From assembly GCA_030765525.1 (NCBI GenBank), contig JAVCCK010000008.1, forward strand, positions 154,942 to 218,941: a DNA stretch of 64,000 bases. Direction: 5' to 3'. Under the pieces are notes generated by a model. That model had not been told where the DNA came from, did no database searches, and saw only the letters and a list, made by a program, of their open reading frames with translations. Shown one piece after another: positions 18,035 through 26,436 of the stretch. This DNA is from Candidatus Lernaella stagnicola. Its GTDB lineage: Bacteria > Lernaellota > Lernaellaia > Lernaellales > Lernaellaceae. Numbering within the stretch: position 1 is the first letter of the stretch; each line of letters starts with the position of its first letter. The translations under genes and the position numbers were made by a program.

Positions 18035-18784
18035 CTATTGATCCGCGGAGAAGCGGTAATCGGCGCGACAGTTGACGAAATTGAACACCTTGTCGTTCTT
18101 GCCGATGAACGCAAAGGGAATCGGATTGTTGTGCATCAACGGATTATCCGTGGCGACGATGGTCGAGCGCTGCTCCACGACATTGTTGTCCTGGTCGTAG
18201 AAAGTGATGATCACCTTGATGTTCCGCAGCGGCAGGTCTTTCGTCAAATTGACGACTTTGCCGCTGATGGTGTAGTTGCCGACTTCGTCGATGGTCCAAT
18301 CGACGTCTACGATGTCGATGGCTTTCGTGTTTTGATCGGCCAGTTCCTGGCGCATCTGGCGCTCTTGCGAACGGCTGCGGACTTCATCTTTAGGAAGGTA
18401 GCCCTCCAAGCCGTTGATCGAATCGGAATCGGCGGAAACGACGTGCACTTTGTACCAATTCTTACGGTTGTCGTTCATGATCAGCAGGCGCGTGTCCCGC
18501 GGCAGCTTGGCCAACACCTTGGCGGTCGGCAACGGGTCGGCGAGCAGCTCAGTGGTTTCGGCCAAGACCGTCGCCGACTCGATAAAGTGCGGCAAGACTT
18601 TTTCGGAGGGATGCCAACTGTGGGTCACTTTGATGCCGAGAAGGATGATGAAGAGCACGATGATAACCAATCCCAACGCCGCCAGTAAATTGCTGGAGCG
18701 TTTCAGGTGCCGGATATCAGCCTCGATTTCCTTGTCAACCGCTTGCGCGTTCGAATCGGGCTGCTTAGTGTTCTCTTCGGTCAT
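18035..18784 (-). CDS. Membrane-anchored protein with SH3-like and FxLYD/DUF3426-like domain
   Basis: About 249 residues. Acidic cytoplasmic N-terminus, one transmembrane helix (about 37-57), an SH3-like stretch (TRLLIMNDNRKNWYKV), and a C-terminal beta-sandwich resembling FxLYD/DUF3426 domains (ISGKVVNLTKDLPLRNIKV). No enzyme motif. ATG 18784 sits 9 nt after GGGAGGA; an ATG six bases earlier is also possible. Neighbour of the redox genes; function unknown. Confidence 0.65.
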   Translation of the reverse strand: MTEENTKQPDSNAQAVDKEIEADIRHLKRSSNLLAALGLVIIVLFIILLGIKVTHSWHPSEKVLPHFIESATVLAETTELLADPLPTAKVLAKLPRDTRLLIMNDNRKNWYKVHVVSADSDSINGLEGYLPKDEVRSRSQERQMRQELADQNTKAIDIVDVDWTIDEVGNYTISGKVVNLTKDLPLRNIKVIITFYDQDNNVVEQRSTIVATDNPLMHNNPIPFAFIGKNDKVFNFVNCRADYRFSADQ

Positions 18785-18843
18785 CCCCATTCCTCCCCAA
18801 GCATGAGCGAAACCCGCGGGCCATCACGATGGCATCGGAGTCT

Positions 18844-19254
18844 CTATTGCTTGCGTATATCCACGAACTTGCCGTTCACCAATACTTCCACACGCTCACG
18901 ACCGTCGTCCACCACCGAACGATAGTCAATCTCGCCGTCGTGGTCGAGGTCGTACTCTAATTTAACAGGCTGACCGTCCCGATACACCACGAACGCATCA
19001 AACCGGCCGTCGGCATTGGTGTCCTCACGAGCCGCCAAGAGAGTACCTTGCTCCCATTGTTCGATCAAATCCTGCCGGCCATCACGGTCGAAATCATACG
19101 CTATTTCACCGTCTTTCACCAACGAAATTTTCGAGACGACCCATCCCGGACGGGCGGCAACCACGGAAATCGCGGCGAAAGTTAAAACCAATAAAACCGT
19201 GAGAACGCGTTGCTGCACTTTCGGGGCCGTCCATCGTTGTTCGGCGTATGTCAA
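18844..19254 (-). CDS. Anchored small protein with EF-hand-like Asp repeats
   Basis: 136 residues. One N-terminal hydrophobic helix (about 17-36) is followed by three D-x-[DN]-x-DG-x-x-D loops (DFDRDGRQD, DTNADGRFD, DLDHDGEID), typical of EF-hand or dockerin calcium sites. Start TTG 19254, supported by AGGAG 6 nt upstream and no good ATG. Probably a periplasmic calcium-binding protein; role unknown. Confidence 0.65.
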   Translation of the reverse strand: MTYAEQRWTAPKVQQRVLTVLLVLTFAAISVVAARPGWVVSKISLVKDGEIAYDFDRDGRQDLIEQWEQGTLLAAREDTNADGRFDAFVVYRDGQPVKLEYDLDHDGEIDYRSVVDDGRERVEVLVNGKFVDIRKQ

Positions 19255-19335
19255 ATTGCTCCTGCCATTAGAGCTACAGGATGAACGATACCACGGCGCA
19301 AAGTCAAGTATCCGTCCGCTCTGACCCGATTGAGG

Positions 19336-19364
19336 TTGACACCTTTCGCGGCTCCGTGTTAGCC
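19336..19364 (+). promoter_or_regulatory. Candidate promoter of resB-ccsA
   Basis: TTGACA (19336-19341), 17-nt spacer, TTAGCC (19359-19364), 25 nt before the resB start. The -35 is perfect and the -10 poor, so the call is tentative. Confidence 0.35.
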
Positions 19365-19389
19365 AAGCAAATCACGGCTCGGGGGGGCG

Positions 19390-20703
19390 ATGAGCGCAGA
19401 AAAGAAACACAATTTCGGGATTATCGAGGATGCGGTCGATTGGCTCGCCTCGCTGTCGGTGACGGTTTACAGCCTCATCGCTCTTGGCGTCGGTACATTA
19501 ATCGGCACCGTATTCCCCCAAGTCGGCATCACGATCCCCGCGCAGGTGTTGACGCAGAAACTCGAATATCCGGTTTGGCGAATTCTGCACCTGCTGGGAT
19601 TTACCGACGTTTTTCACAGCTTCTGGTTTCTCTTCCTCGTCGCCCTGCTGATGCTCAACCTGATCGCCTGCACGTGGCGTTACATCAAACGCGTGCGCCG
19701 GCTGTTGGCGAGCGGGGGCGAAGTGCTCGACGAAAGCACGGAGCGCGGCGCCCACAGTATCGTTCGGATCAAAACCGCGGCGGTCGACCAAAAGGGCATC
19801 ACGGCGTCGCTGGGTTCTCTCGGCCGCGTGCGAAGCACGGCGCAAGGCGACCAAACCCATTTGTTTGTCGATAGCCGGCCCTGGGCGCGTTATGGAATCG
19901 TGGTGGTTCACCTGAGCGTTTTGCTGATTCTGGCCGGCGCAATGGTGAAGTTGATGGCCGCTGTGGAAGGGCACATCATGCTTCCCGAGGGCGGCAGTCT
20001 CAGTCTGTTCCGCTCCGACGACAACGACTTGCTGCGTCTGCCCTTCGACATCGAGTGCCGACGTTTCCAAGTGGATTTCTATGAAGGTTCCCAGCGGCCG
20101 AAGGAATTCGTGAGCGACCTTGTCGTCTGGAAGGACGGCGTCGAGCAGATGGCGAAGACGATACAAGTTAACGACCCGCTGGGGATTGGGGGTTTTCGTT
20201 TTTTCCAAGCCACTTACGGTAAAGAGCGCTTTCCGATCATCGACATCACTGTCGGCGGCGCCCAGCGGGAACTGCCTGTGGTGTTCGGGCAGATTCAATC
20301 GATTCCCGGTACGCGGGACGGTTTTATTCTCAACCACTCCCGCAACAACGAAGGGACGACCGAACTGCACATTCAAGTTCAGTCCGGCGGCGAAAGCTTC
20401 GACGGTTGGCTGCGGCAGGGTGGCGAGACCGTGCAGCTCGGTGAATTCGGCTTCGCGTTTCGGGGCGTGAAGGAGGGCTATTACACGGGCTTGCTTGTCT
20501 CCGCCGACCCGAGCATCTCGTTTCTCTGGGCGGGTTTCAGTTTATTTTTCATCGGCCTGTTTTGGGTGATGTATTTTTCCCATCGCCGCATTTGGGTACG
20601 TATCGGTCCGCGGGAGACGGTTGTGGCGGCCTCGTCGTCGCGCAACCGCGAGGCCTTGGCAAGGTGGTTGGAAGCGGAATCCGCCACGTGGAAGAAGGGC
20701 TGA
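19390..20703 (+). CDS. resB: Cytochrome c biogenesis protein ResB (Ccs1)
   Basis: 437 residues. Begins with VDWLASLSVTVYSLIALGVGT, a ResB hallmark, and has three N-terminal helices, a large periplasmic domain and a last helix near 385-405 (FLWAGFSLFFIGLFW). With CcsA it forms the System II haem lyase that attaches haem to apocytochrome c outside the membrane. The next gene, 3 nt downstream, is its partner. Confidence 0.93.
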   Translation: MSAEKKHNFGIIEDAVDWLASLSVTVYSLIALGVGTLIGTVFPQVGITIPAQVLTQKLEYPVWRILHLLGFTDVFHSFWFLFLVALLMLNLIACTWRYIKRVRRLLASGGEVLDESTERGAHSIVRIKTAAVDQKGITASLGSLGRVRSTAQGDQTHLFVDSRPWARYGIVVVHLSVLLILAGAMVKLMAAVEGHIMLPEGGSLSLFRSDDNDLLRLPFDIECRRFQVDFYEGSQRPKEFVSDLVVWKDGVEQMAKTIQVNDPLGIGGFRFFQATYGKERFPIIDITVGGAQRELPVVFGQIQSIPGTRDGFILNHSRNNEGTTELHIQVQSGGESFDGWLRQGGETVQLGEFGFAFRGVKEGYYTGLLVSADPSISFLWAGFSLFFIGLFWVMYFSHRRIWVRIGPRETVVAASSSRNREALARWLEAESATWKKG

Positions 20704-20706
20704 TTA

Positions 20707-22038
20707 ATGGGCGCGTTACTTCGCGAGATCATCTCGGGTTTAAGCAGCGGCAAGGCGTATCCCACAAGCGCAGCCCTTTTCGATCTGGCGTTTCTGGTGT
20801 TCGTCGTTGCGACGGTCGGCTACCTCGTGTACGTCGCCACACGGCGCGAGGCCGCTTGGAAAACAGGCTTTGGTTTCGGCTTGCTGGCGGCGTTGGCTCT
20901 GACTCTCGCGTTGATGTTTCGCTGGATCGCCGCGGGCTGGGCTCACCCGCCGTTCACCAATCTTTATGAATCACTCGTATTCTTTGTGTGGGGCATCATT
21001 GTCGTATATCTCTTTGTAGAGTGGCGTTACCAGGTGAAGATCGCGGGGGCGTTTGTCGTGCCGCTGGCGTGTTTGGCGATGGGGCTGGCGAGCCTTTCGC
21101 CCAACAAGGGAATCGAACCGCTGGTACCGGCGCTGCAATCGGTGTGGCTGCACTTGCACGTCGCGGTGGCCAGCATCGGCTACGCGGCCTTTTTGACGGC
21201 CTTTGTATTCGCCGCGCTCTTTTTGCTCAAAGATAGGGTTCGACTGAACTGGTTTATCGCGGTCGCGGCGGGTTTCGCGATATTCGCGGCCTTAGCGGCA
21301 ACCCGGGGACAAGTGCTGTTCGGCGTTTTCCCCATGACCAAGATCGTGTCGCACGGCGCCGAATGGATGCCGGTTCCCTTGGAAGGCGGCACGCCCGGCC
21401 AATACGAGCAGATCAACCTGCCGGTTGCGGGCATCTTTCTGCTGTTCTCCTTGTTACCCTTTTTGTTTGCGTTATTGGCCACGATCCCGGCCTTGCTCAC
21501 CAACGAGCAGCGCGCGCAGGAACGGTTGCCGCTGATCGGCCTGGCGACCGCTTGGGTCTTGCTCACCGGCGTGCTCGTGGGGATTCCGGTGCTGGTTTCC
21601 GGACGGTTCGACACGCACATGGCGGCGAATCCGTACTCTTACGCGATGCTGGTGTCGGCTTGGCTCTTCGCGTTACTGGTGCTCCTTTTTTGCTGGCGGT
21701 ATGAAGAATTGCTGGCCGCTTTACCCGACGCCAAAACCCTTGATCGCCTGGGTTACAACTCGATCATGGTCGGCTTTCCGCTGATGACGTTGGTGATCGT
21801 GACCGGCGCCATCTGGGCCAATAAGGCCTGGGGCCGCCCATGGGGATGGGACCCCAAAGAGACCGCCAGCCTCGTGACGTGGATCATCTACCTGCTTTAC
21901 TTGCACACCCGTTTGACCGCCGGGTGGTCCGGCCGGCGCAGCAACCTGGTCGCGATCGTCGGTTTTCTCTCGGTCGTTTTCACTTACCTGGGCGTCAATC
22001 TGCTATTGTCCGGATTGCATGCATACGCCACGGGGTAA
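20707..22038 (+). CDS. ccsA: Cytochrome c biogenesis protein CcsA (ResC/CcsB)
   Basis: 443 residues, about 10 membrane helices. The haem-handling WWD motif is visible as WGRPWGWDPKET (near 375-386), with conserved His residues (HLHVAVASIGYAAF). It transports and presents haem for attachment with ResB. Start ATG 20707 is three bases after resB. Confidence 0.94.
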   Translation: MGALLREIISGLSSGKAYPTSAALFDLAFLVFVVATVGYLVYVATRREAAWKTGFGFGLLAALALTLALMFRWIAAGWAHPPFTNLYESLVFFVWGIIVVYLFVEWRYQVKIAGAFVVPLACLAMGLASLSPNKGIEPLVPALQSVWLHLHVAVASIGYAAFLTAFVFAALFLLKDRVRLNWFIAVAAGFAIFAALAATRGQVLFGVFPMTKIVSHGAEWMPVPLEGGTPGQYEQINLPVAGIFLLFSLLPFLFALLATIPALLTNEQRAQERLPLIGLATAWVLLTGVLVGIPVLVSGRFDTHMAANPYSYAMLVSAWLFALLVLLFCWRYEELLAALPDAKTLDRLGYNSIMVGFPLMTLVIVTGAIWANKAWGRPWGWDPKETASLVTWIIYLLYLHTRLTAGWSGRRSNLVAIVGFLSVVFTYLGVNLLLSGLHAYATG

Positions 22039-22041
22039 GCG

Positions 22042-22620
22042 ATGCGAATACACGAAGCGACCTTTTTGACCAGCGCCGTCGACCCGGGGGGATACCCGCC
22101 CGCCGACCGGCCGGAAATCGCTTTCGCCGGTCGCAGCAACGTCGGCAAAAGCACGCTGATCAATGCGCTCTGCGGCCGCAAGGCGTTGGCGAAAGTCAGC
22201 CAGACGCCGGGCAAGACGCGGCTGATTAACTTCTTCGACATCGACGAACGCTTCTACTTGGTCGACCTACCGGGCTTCGGCTACGCGAAGGTTTCCAAAA
22301 TCGAACGACGCAAGTGGGCGCCGATGATGGGGCGCTATCTCGAATCGCGCGATACAATTTGCGCCGTCGTGTTGTTGGTCGATTTGCGGCGCGGTCTTGG
22401 TGACCTCGATCTACAATTGCTGGACTACCTCGACGGCCTGGGCCGCCAGGTCGTGTTGACCTTCACCAAAGCCGACAAGCTCAAAGGCAACGCACGTCGC
22501 AACCAAGTGCAGAAAGTCTGTCGCGAAGCCGGTCTCACGCCGGATGTCGCGGTCATCACATCGGGCTCCCGACGCGAGGGGCTCGAGGCGCTCTGGCAGC
22601 GGCTGGAAGCGTACCTGTAA
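22042..22620 (+). CDS. engB: Ribosome biogenesis GTPase EngB/YsxC
   Basis: 192 residues. G1 GRSNVGKS, G2 with TPGKT, G3 DLPGFGYA, G4 TKADK and G5 TSGSRREG are all present. EngB helps mature the 50S ribosomal subunit. Starts 3 nt after ccsA and is probably co-transcribed. Confidence 0.95.
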   Translation: MRIHEATFLTSAVDPGGYPPADRPEIAFAGRSNVGKSTLINALCGRKALAKVSQTPGKTRLINFFDIDERFYLVDLPGFGYAKVSKIERRKWAPMMGRYLESRDTICAVVLLVDLRRGLGDLDLQLLDYLDGLGRQVVLTFTKADKLKGNARRNQVQKVCREAGLTPDVAVITSGSRREGLEALWQRLEAYL

Positions 22621-22628
22621 GGGGAATC

Positions 22629-23657
22629 ATGGCCTTCTCCCCCCGCCGCTGGCGACGACGTTTGGTGGCGGTCGCTTTCGGCATTGTCCTTGGATTCTTG
22701 GTGATGGACGTCGCGGTGCGGCTCGGCGGCTACGACTGGGAATTGATCGAGCAGATCCTCTACTACCAGAACGCCGATTTACTCAGCCAACGGATGGTGG
22801 ACGACCCGCAACTGATCTATCGCCTCCGACCGGGGCAACACCATTACCGTCAGACGCCGCACAGCCAGGTCGGCTACACGGTCACCGTGAACTCGCTGGG
22901 CGCGCGGGGGGCGGAGATCGCCGCGGAGAAGCCGCCGCAAGTTTTTCGCGTCGTGACTTTGGGCGGCTCCAACGTGTACGGCCTCGGGCTGTCGGACGAG
23001 GATACCTGGCCCGCTCAACTCGAGCAGGTGCTCGATCGCGATTACGACGGCGACTTCGAGGTGGTCAATTTCGGCGCCCCGGCTTACGTGCCGCAGCAGA
23101 TGGTCGCGCTTGGTCGTGAGGCGTTGGAGAAACTCGACCCCGATGTGATCCTTTTTGGGCTCAGTAACCTTGGCCCGCCGCCCTTTGTTCAAGGGGAACC
23201 GGTCGCGCCCTATTTTCGACGCGATGGCGAACTGTACGAAGGTCTTCTTAGCAAGGATTGCCCGCCGCCGCCACGAATCCTGCCGCGCGGCGTGCTTCTG
23301 ACGGCGCTCCGCCATTCCGCGTTGGCCCGCTTCTTTCACGCCCGGCATTTGGTTGAAGCGGAGTGCGACTGGAACGGCAACTACGATCTGGAAGAGCGCA
23401 ACATCCGCCTGGCCAGGGAATTCTTCGCCGACAGCGCGGCACGCGGCGTGCCGGTCGTCGTTTTTTTGTTCCCCGGTTATGCCCGCAACGCGTTCGACTA
23501 CAACCGTTACACCGTGGACACGTCGGTGCCTGTGCTCACGCTGGAGGCGGAAGACCGCGGGCCGGAATACCGAAACATTCATCCGCCGAAATACGTTTTT
23601 ACGTGGTATGCGCAAAGCATTGCGGCGTGGTTGGCCGGACGCGGGTTGCTCGATTAG
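22629..23657 (+). CDS. Membrane-anchored SGNH/GDSL-hydrolase-like protein
   Basis: 342 residues with an N-terminal membrane helix (about 11-30). Block I resembles SGNH hydrolases (VVTLGGSNVYGLGLSDEDTW; Ser114), followed by VVNFGAPAYVPQQ. A C-terminal NIHPPKY supplies a His, but the Asp three residues before it is Arg here, so the usual Asp-x-x-His pair is incomplete. Possible esterase or acyl-modifying enzyme of cell-surface glycans. Converges with the MoeB-like gene with a 4-nt overlap. Confidence 0.65.
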   Translation: MAFSPRRWRRRLVAVAFGIVLGFLVMDVAVRLGGYDWELIEQILYYQNADLLSQRMVDDPQLIYRLRPGQHHYRQTPHSQVGYTVTVNSLGARGAEIAAEKPPQVFRVVTLGGSNVYGLGLSDEDTWPAQLEQVLDRDYDGDFEVVNFGAPAYVPQQMVALGREALEKLDPDVILFGLSNLGPPPFVQGEPVAPYFRRDGELYEGLLSKDCPPPPRILPRGVLLTALRHSALARFFHARHLVEAECDWNGNYDLEERNIRLAREFFADSAARGVPVVVFLFPGYARNAFDYNRYTVDTSVPVLTLEAEDRGPEYRNIHPPKYVFTWYAQSIAAWLAGRGLLD

Positions 23658-24397
23658 CCGCCGCACACCGGGCAGGCAGGCTGTCGTTTGAGGGCGAGCG
23701 TTTCGTAACGTTTTTCCCAAATATCAAACAGGCGCATGACACTGCAGTCGACCGGTTCCCCAAGCAGGAGGCGCAGCGCCTCCGTGGCCTGCTGAGCCGC
23801 GACGATGGCGGGCAGGGTGCCGATAATGCCGTTTCGGCTGCTGTGCGGAATTGCGGACTCGTCTGGGTCCTGCGGGTAAACGCAGCGCAGACAGGGGCCG
23901 TCACGCGGCACGATCACCATGACGCTGCCGGAGGTGCCCACCGCGCCGCCGTAAATCCAGGGCACGTTGCGCCGCACGCAAGCCTCATTGAGGGCGAAGC
24001 GGGTGGGGAAGTTGTCGGTGGCGTCGACGACCAGATCGATGCCGTCCAGCAGGTTCTCCAAGCTTTGCGCGTTGATTTCCTCGACCCGCGCATCGACGAC
24101 GATGTCGGAATTAGCCCGACGCACCACGTCGGCCGCCGCAACCGCCTTCGCCGTGCCGTCGCGCACGTCCTGCTCGAAAAAGAGAACCTGCCGGTGGAGG
24201 TTGCTCAGTTCCGGCGTGTCGTGGTCGACCAATCGCATATGGCCCACGCCGGCCCGCGCCAACAAGGTCGCCGCGTGGCCGCCCAACCCGCCGCACCCGG
24301 CGATCAGCACTGCCGATTTCGCGAGGCGCTCCTGACCGCCGGAACCCCAGAAGGGCAGCAATTCCTGTGCGTGATATCGTCCTTTGCCTGCGGTCAT
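23654..24397 (-). CDS. MoeB/ThiF/HesA-family E1-like adenylyltransferase
   Basis: About 247 residues from ATG 24397 (a TTG at 24406 is the alternative). Nucleotide loop GCGGLGG, D130 in DATDNFPTRF, and a zinc site from CLRC and CPVC near the C-terminus, as in MoeB. The crossover-loop Cys of the C.EAGV motif is replaced (PHSSRNGIIG). It adenylates a ubiquitin-like sulfur carrier; which one is unknown, since ThiF is encoded separately. Last gene after larE-like and mnmA, suggesting a sulfur-transfer operon. Confidence 0.85.
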   Translation of the reverse strand: MTAGKGRYHAQELLPFWGSGGQERLAKSAVLIAGCGGLGGHAATLLARAGVGHMRLVDHDTPELSNLHRQVLFFEQDVRDGTAKAVAAADVVRRANSDIVVDARVEEINAQSLENLLDGIDLVVDATDNFPTRFALNEACVRRNVPWIYGGAVGTSGSVMVIVPRDGPCLRCVYPQDPDESAIPHSSRNGIIGTLPAIVAAQQATEALRLLLGEPVDCSVMRLFDIWEKRYETLALKRQPACPVCGG

Positions 24398-24413
24398 GGC
24401 GGTCAATATGGCA

Positions 24414-25472
24414 TTAAAGCGCGCGGTCGATCCAGCCGCCGGCCAACACTCGCTCGTCGTCGTAGAGCACCGCCGCCTGGCCGGGCGTCACGGCGCGTTG
24501 GGGCTCAGCAAACTCCACGCGAAACCGGTCGTCATCCAGCGGCGTCACCCGCGCCGGTACCGCCTTGTGGCGATAGCGAATCTGTACCTGGCAATCCCGG
24601 GCTTCCGGCGTCGCCAGCCAACGCGCTCCCGCGGTTTCCAAACCCCGAGCCATCAACGCGTTGGCGTCCGTCGTCAGTACGACGCGGCGCTGCACGGCAT
24701 CGATTTCGCGGACCCAAGCTCGCTCGCCAAGAGCGATTCCCAGCCCGTGGCGTTGGCCGATGGTGTACTGGTGCAGCCCCGTGTGTTGTCCCACGACGTT
24801 GCCCTCGTCATCGAGGACCGGTCCGGCTTGCGCCGGTTCGTCGAAAAAGCGTCGCAACTCTTCGGGGAAGGTTCGATCATTGGTGGCAAAGCAGGCGTCC
24901 TGGCTGTCGGATCGCTCGGCGCTCATCAAGCCGCGCTCGCGGGCAATGTCCCGCACTTGTTGCTTGGTCAACGCGCCCAGCAGCATCAGACAGGCGGCGC
25001 GCTGCGCTTCGCTCAGGGCGAACAAGAAGTACGATTGATCTTTTTCGCGCGAGAGGCCGCGCCACAATTCGACCGCGCCGTTTTTCGCCGGTCGCAGGCG
25101 GGCGTAATGTCCGGTGGCGATCAGGGGGATGCCCAAGCTGCGGGCGAATTCCGAGAGCAATCCGAATTTGATTTCTTCGTTGCAGATAACACACGGATTA
25201 GGCGTGCGGCCGCGGGCGTATTCCTGCCATGCCGGGCGCAGAACCTTCTCTGCAAAGCGTTCGCGACCGTCCACGACGTGATGCGCGATGCCGAGTTGCT
25301 CCGCTACACCGCGGGCTGCGGAAATCGCTTCCGGTGCGCCGCACTGGCCGGTGTCGAACAGTTGCAGCGTGACGCCGACGCACTCGTAACCTTCCTCAAG
25401 CAACAGATGCGTGGCCACGCTGCTGTCCACACCGCCGCTCATGGCCACAGCCACGCGCTGCTTAGTCGACAT
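24414..25472 (-). CDS. mnmA: tRNA 2-thiouridylase MnmA
   Basis: 352 residues from ATG 25472, which follows AAGGAGG at ideal distance. PP-loop SGGVDSS (12-18), catalytic cysteines in PNPCVICN (C94) and SQDACFA (C194), and the GHYAR motif. It thiolates U34 of tRNA Lys/Glu/Gln using sulfur relayed from a desulfurase. Overlaps the larE-like gene by 11 nt. Confidence 0.95.
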   Translation of the reverse strand: MSTKQRVAVAMSGGVDSSVATHLLLEEGYECVGVTLQLFDTGQCGAPEAISAARGVAEQLGIAHHVVDGRERFAEKVLRPAWQEYARGRTPNPCVICNEEIKFGLLSEFARSLGIPLIATGHYARLRPAKNGAVELWRGLSREKDQSYFLFALSEAQRAACLMLLGALTKQQVRDIARERGLMSAERSDSQDACFATNDRTFPEELRRFFDEPAQAGPVLDDEGNVVGQHTGLHQYTIGQRHGLGIALGERAWVREIDAVQRRVVLTTDANALMARGLETAGARWLATPEARDCQVQIRYRHKAVPARVTPLDDDRFRVEFAEPQRAVTPGQAAVLYDDERVLAGGWIDRAL

Positions 25473-26307
25473 CGGCATCCTCCTTGGGATGGCGCAGCGT
25501 TTCATTCATGGCGCCGGTGCGGTAGCCCTCGAGGTCGAAGGCCACGAAGGCGTATCCAAGGGCCTTCAATTCGGCGACGAGCGAGGTACGTCGCAAGGGG
25601 GCGAGCAACGCGGTAAATAGCTCGGGATCGGTTTCCACACGCAACAGGTCGCCGTGGTCGCGAGCCCGCGCGGGCCAGATATCGGCGGCGCGCAGTGTCT
25701 CTTCGGCCGCCTCGATTCGCCGCAGGCGCGCCTCGGTGATTTCGGTGTCGTAGGGCAGGCGGGAGATCAAGCACGCGGCGGCGGGCTTGTTCCACACCGG
25801 CAGGTTGCGAGCCTTCGCCATCCGGCGGATTTCGGTTTTACCGATATCGAGTTCGTAGAAGGGCGAGCGCACACCCAGTTCCCGCACCGCCTGGAAGCCG
25901 GGCCGGTAGTCGCCGCGGTCGTCGGCGTTGGTGCCCTCGACGACGGTGGGCAATCCCGCGGCGGCAGCGGCTTCCATAATGGTGCTGAACAGAACCTTCT
26001 TGCAGTGATAGCAGCGCCGGCGGTCGTTGGCCTGCATGCCCGGATCGTTCAGGGGATCCACGTGGATGAGTTGGGTCTCAACGCCGAGTTGTGCGGCCAG
26101 CGTCAGCGCTTCGTCGATTTCCCGAGCGGTGTGGCTGGGTGCGTGGCAGATGACCGCCAGCACGCGGTCGCCCAGAACCTCGCACGCCACCGATAGCAGC
26201 ACCGTGCTGTCCACGCCTCCGGAGAAGGCGACGGTCACGCCGTCCAGGGTGGCGAAATGCGATTTGAGTCGCTCGATTGTCGATACGGAATCGGGTTCTT
26301 TTTTCAT
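25462..26307 (-). CDS. larE: LarE-family ATP-dependent sulfur transferase
   Basis: 281 residues from ATG 26307. PP-loop SGGVDST (29-35), a CYHCK pair (C99, C102), VVEGTNADDRGDYRPG, and ACLISRLPYD whose Cys (C179) aligns with the sulfur-donating Cys of LarE. LarE sulfurises the nickel-pincer precursor in lactate racemase cofactor synthesis; larB and larC are not in this window, so another substrate is possible. Coupled to mnmA. The extra Cys pair raises the possibility of an Fe-S version. Confidence 0.85.
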   Translation of the reverse strand: MKKEPDSVSTIERLKSHFATLDGVTVAFSGGVDSTVLLSVACEVLGDRVLAVICHAPSHTAREIDEALTLAAQLGVETQLIHVDPLNDPGMQANDRRRCYHCKKVLFSTIMEAAAAAGLPTVVEGTNADDRGDYRPGFQAVRELGVRSPFYELDIGKTEIRRMAKARNLPVWNKPAAACLISRLPYDTEITEARLRRIEAAEETLRAADIWPARARDHGDLLRVETDPELFTALLAPLRRTSLVAELKALGYAFVAFDLEGYRTGAMNETLRHPKEDADVD

Positions 26308-26436
26308 ACTTATTCTCAATAAGCGACGTGTTTTTTGGTGCCGCTCGGCCTGTGAATTAAGTGCTCTGTGGCCGTTTGCGAGCCACCCCTCCTTTGGATA
26401 ATATACACCGTCGATTCGGCCAAGGAGGTTATCGCT

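Noticed and set aside
23363-25171. 602-codon plus-strand open frame
   Set aside because: Shadow across the SGNH, MoeB-like and mnmA genes.
24384-25616. 410-codon plus-strand open frame
   Set aside because: Antisense of mnmA, which has all catalytic motifs.
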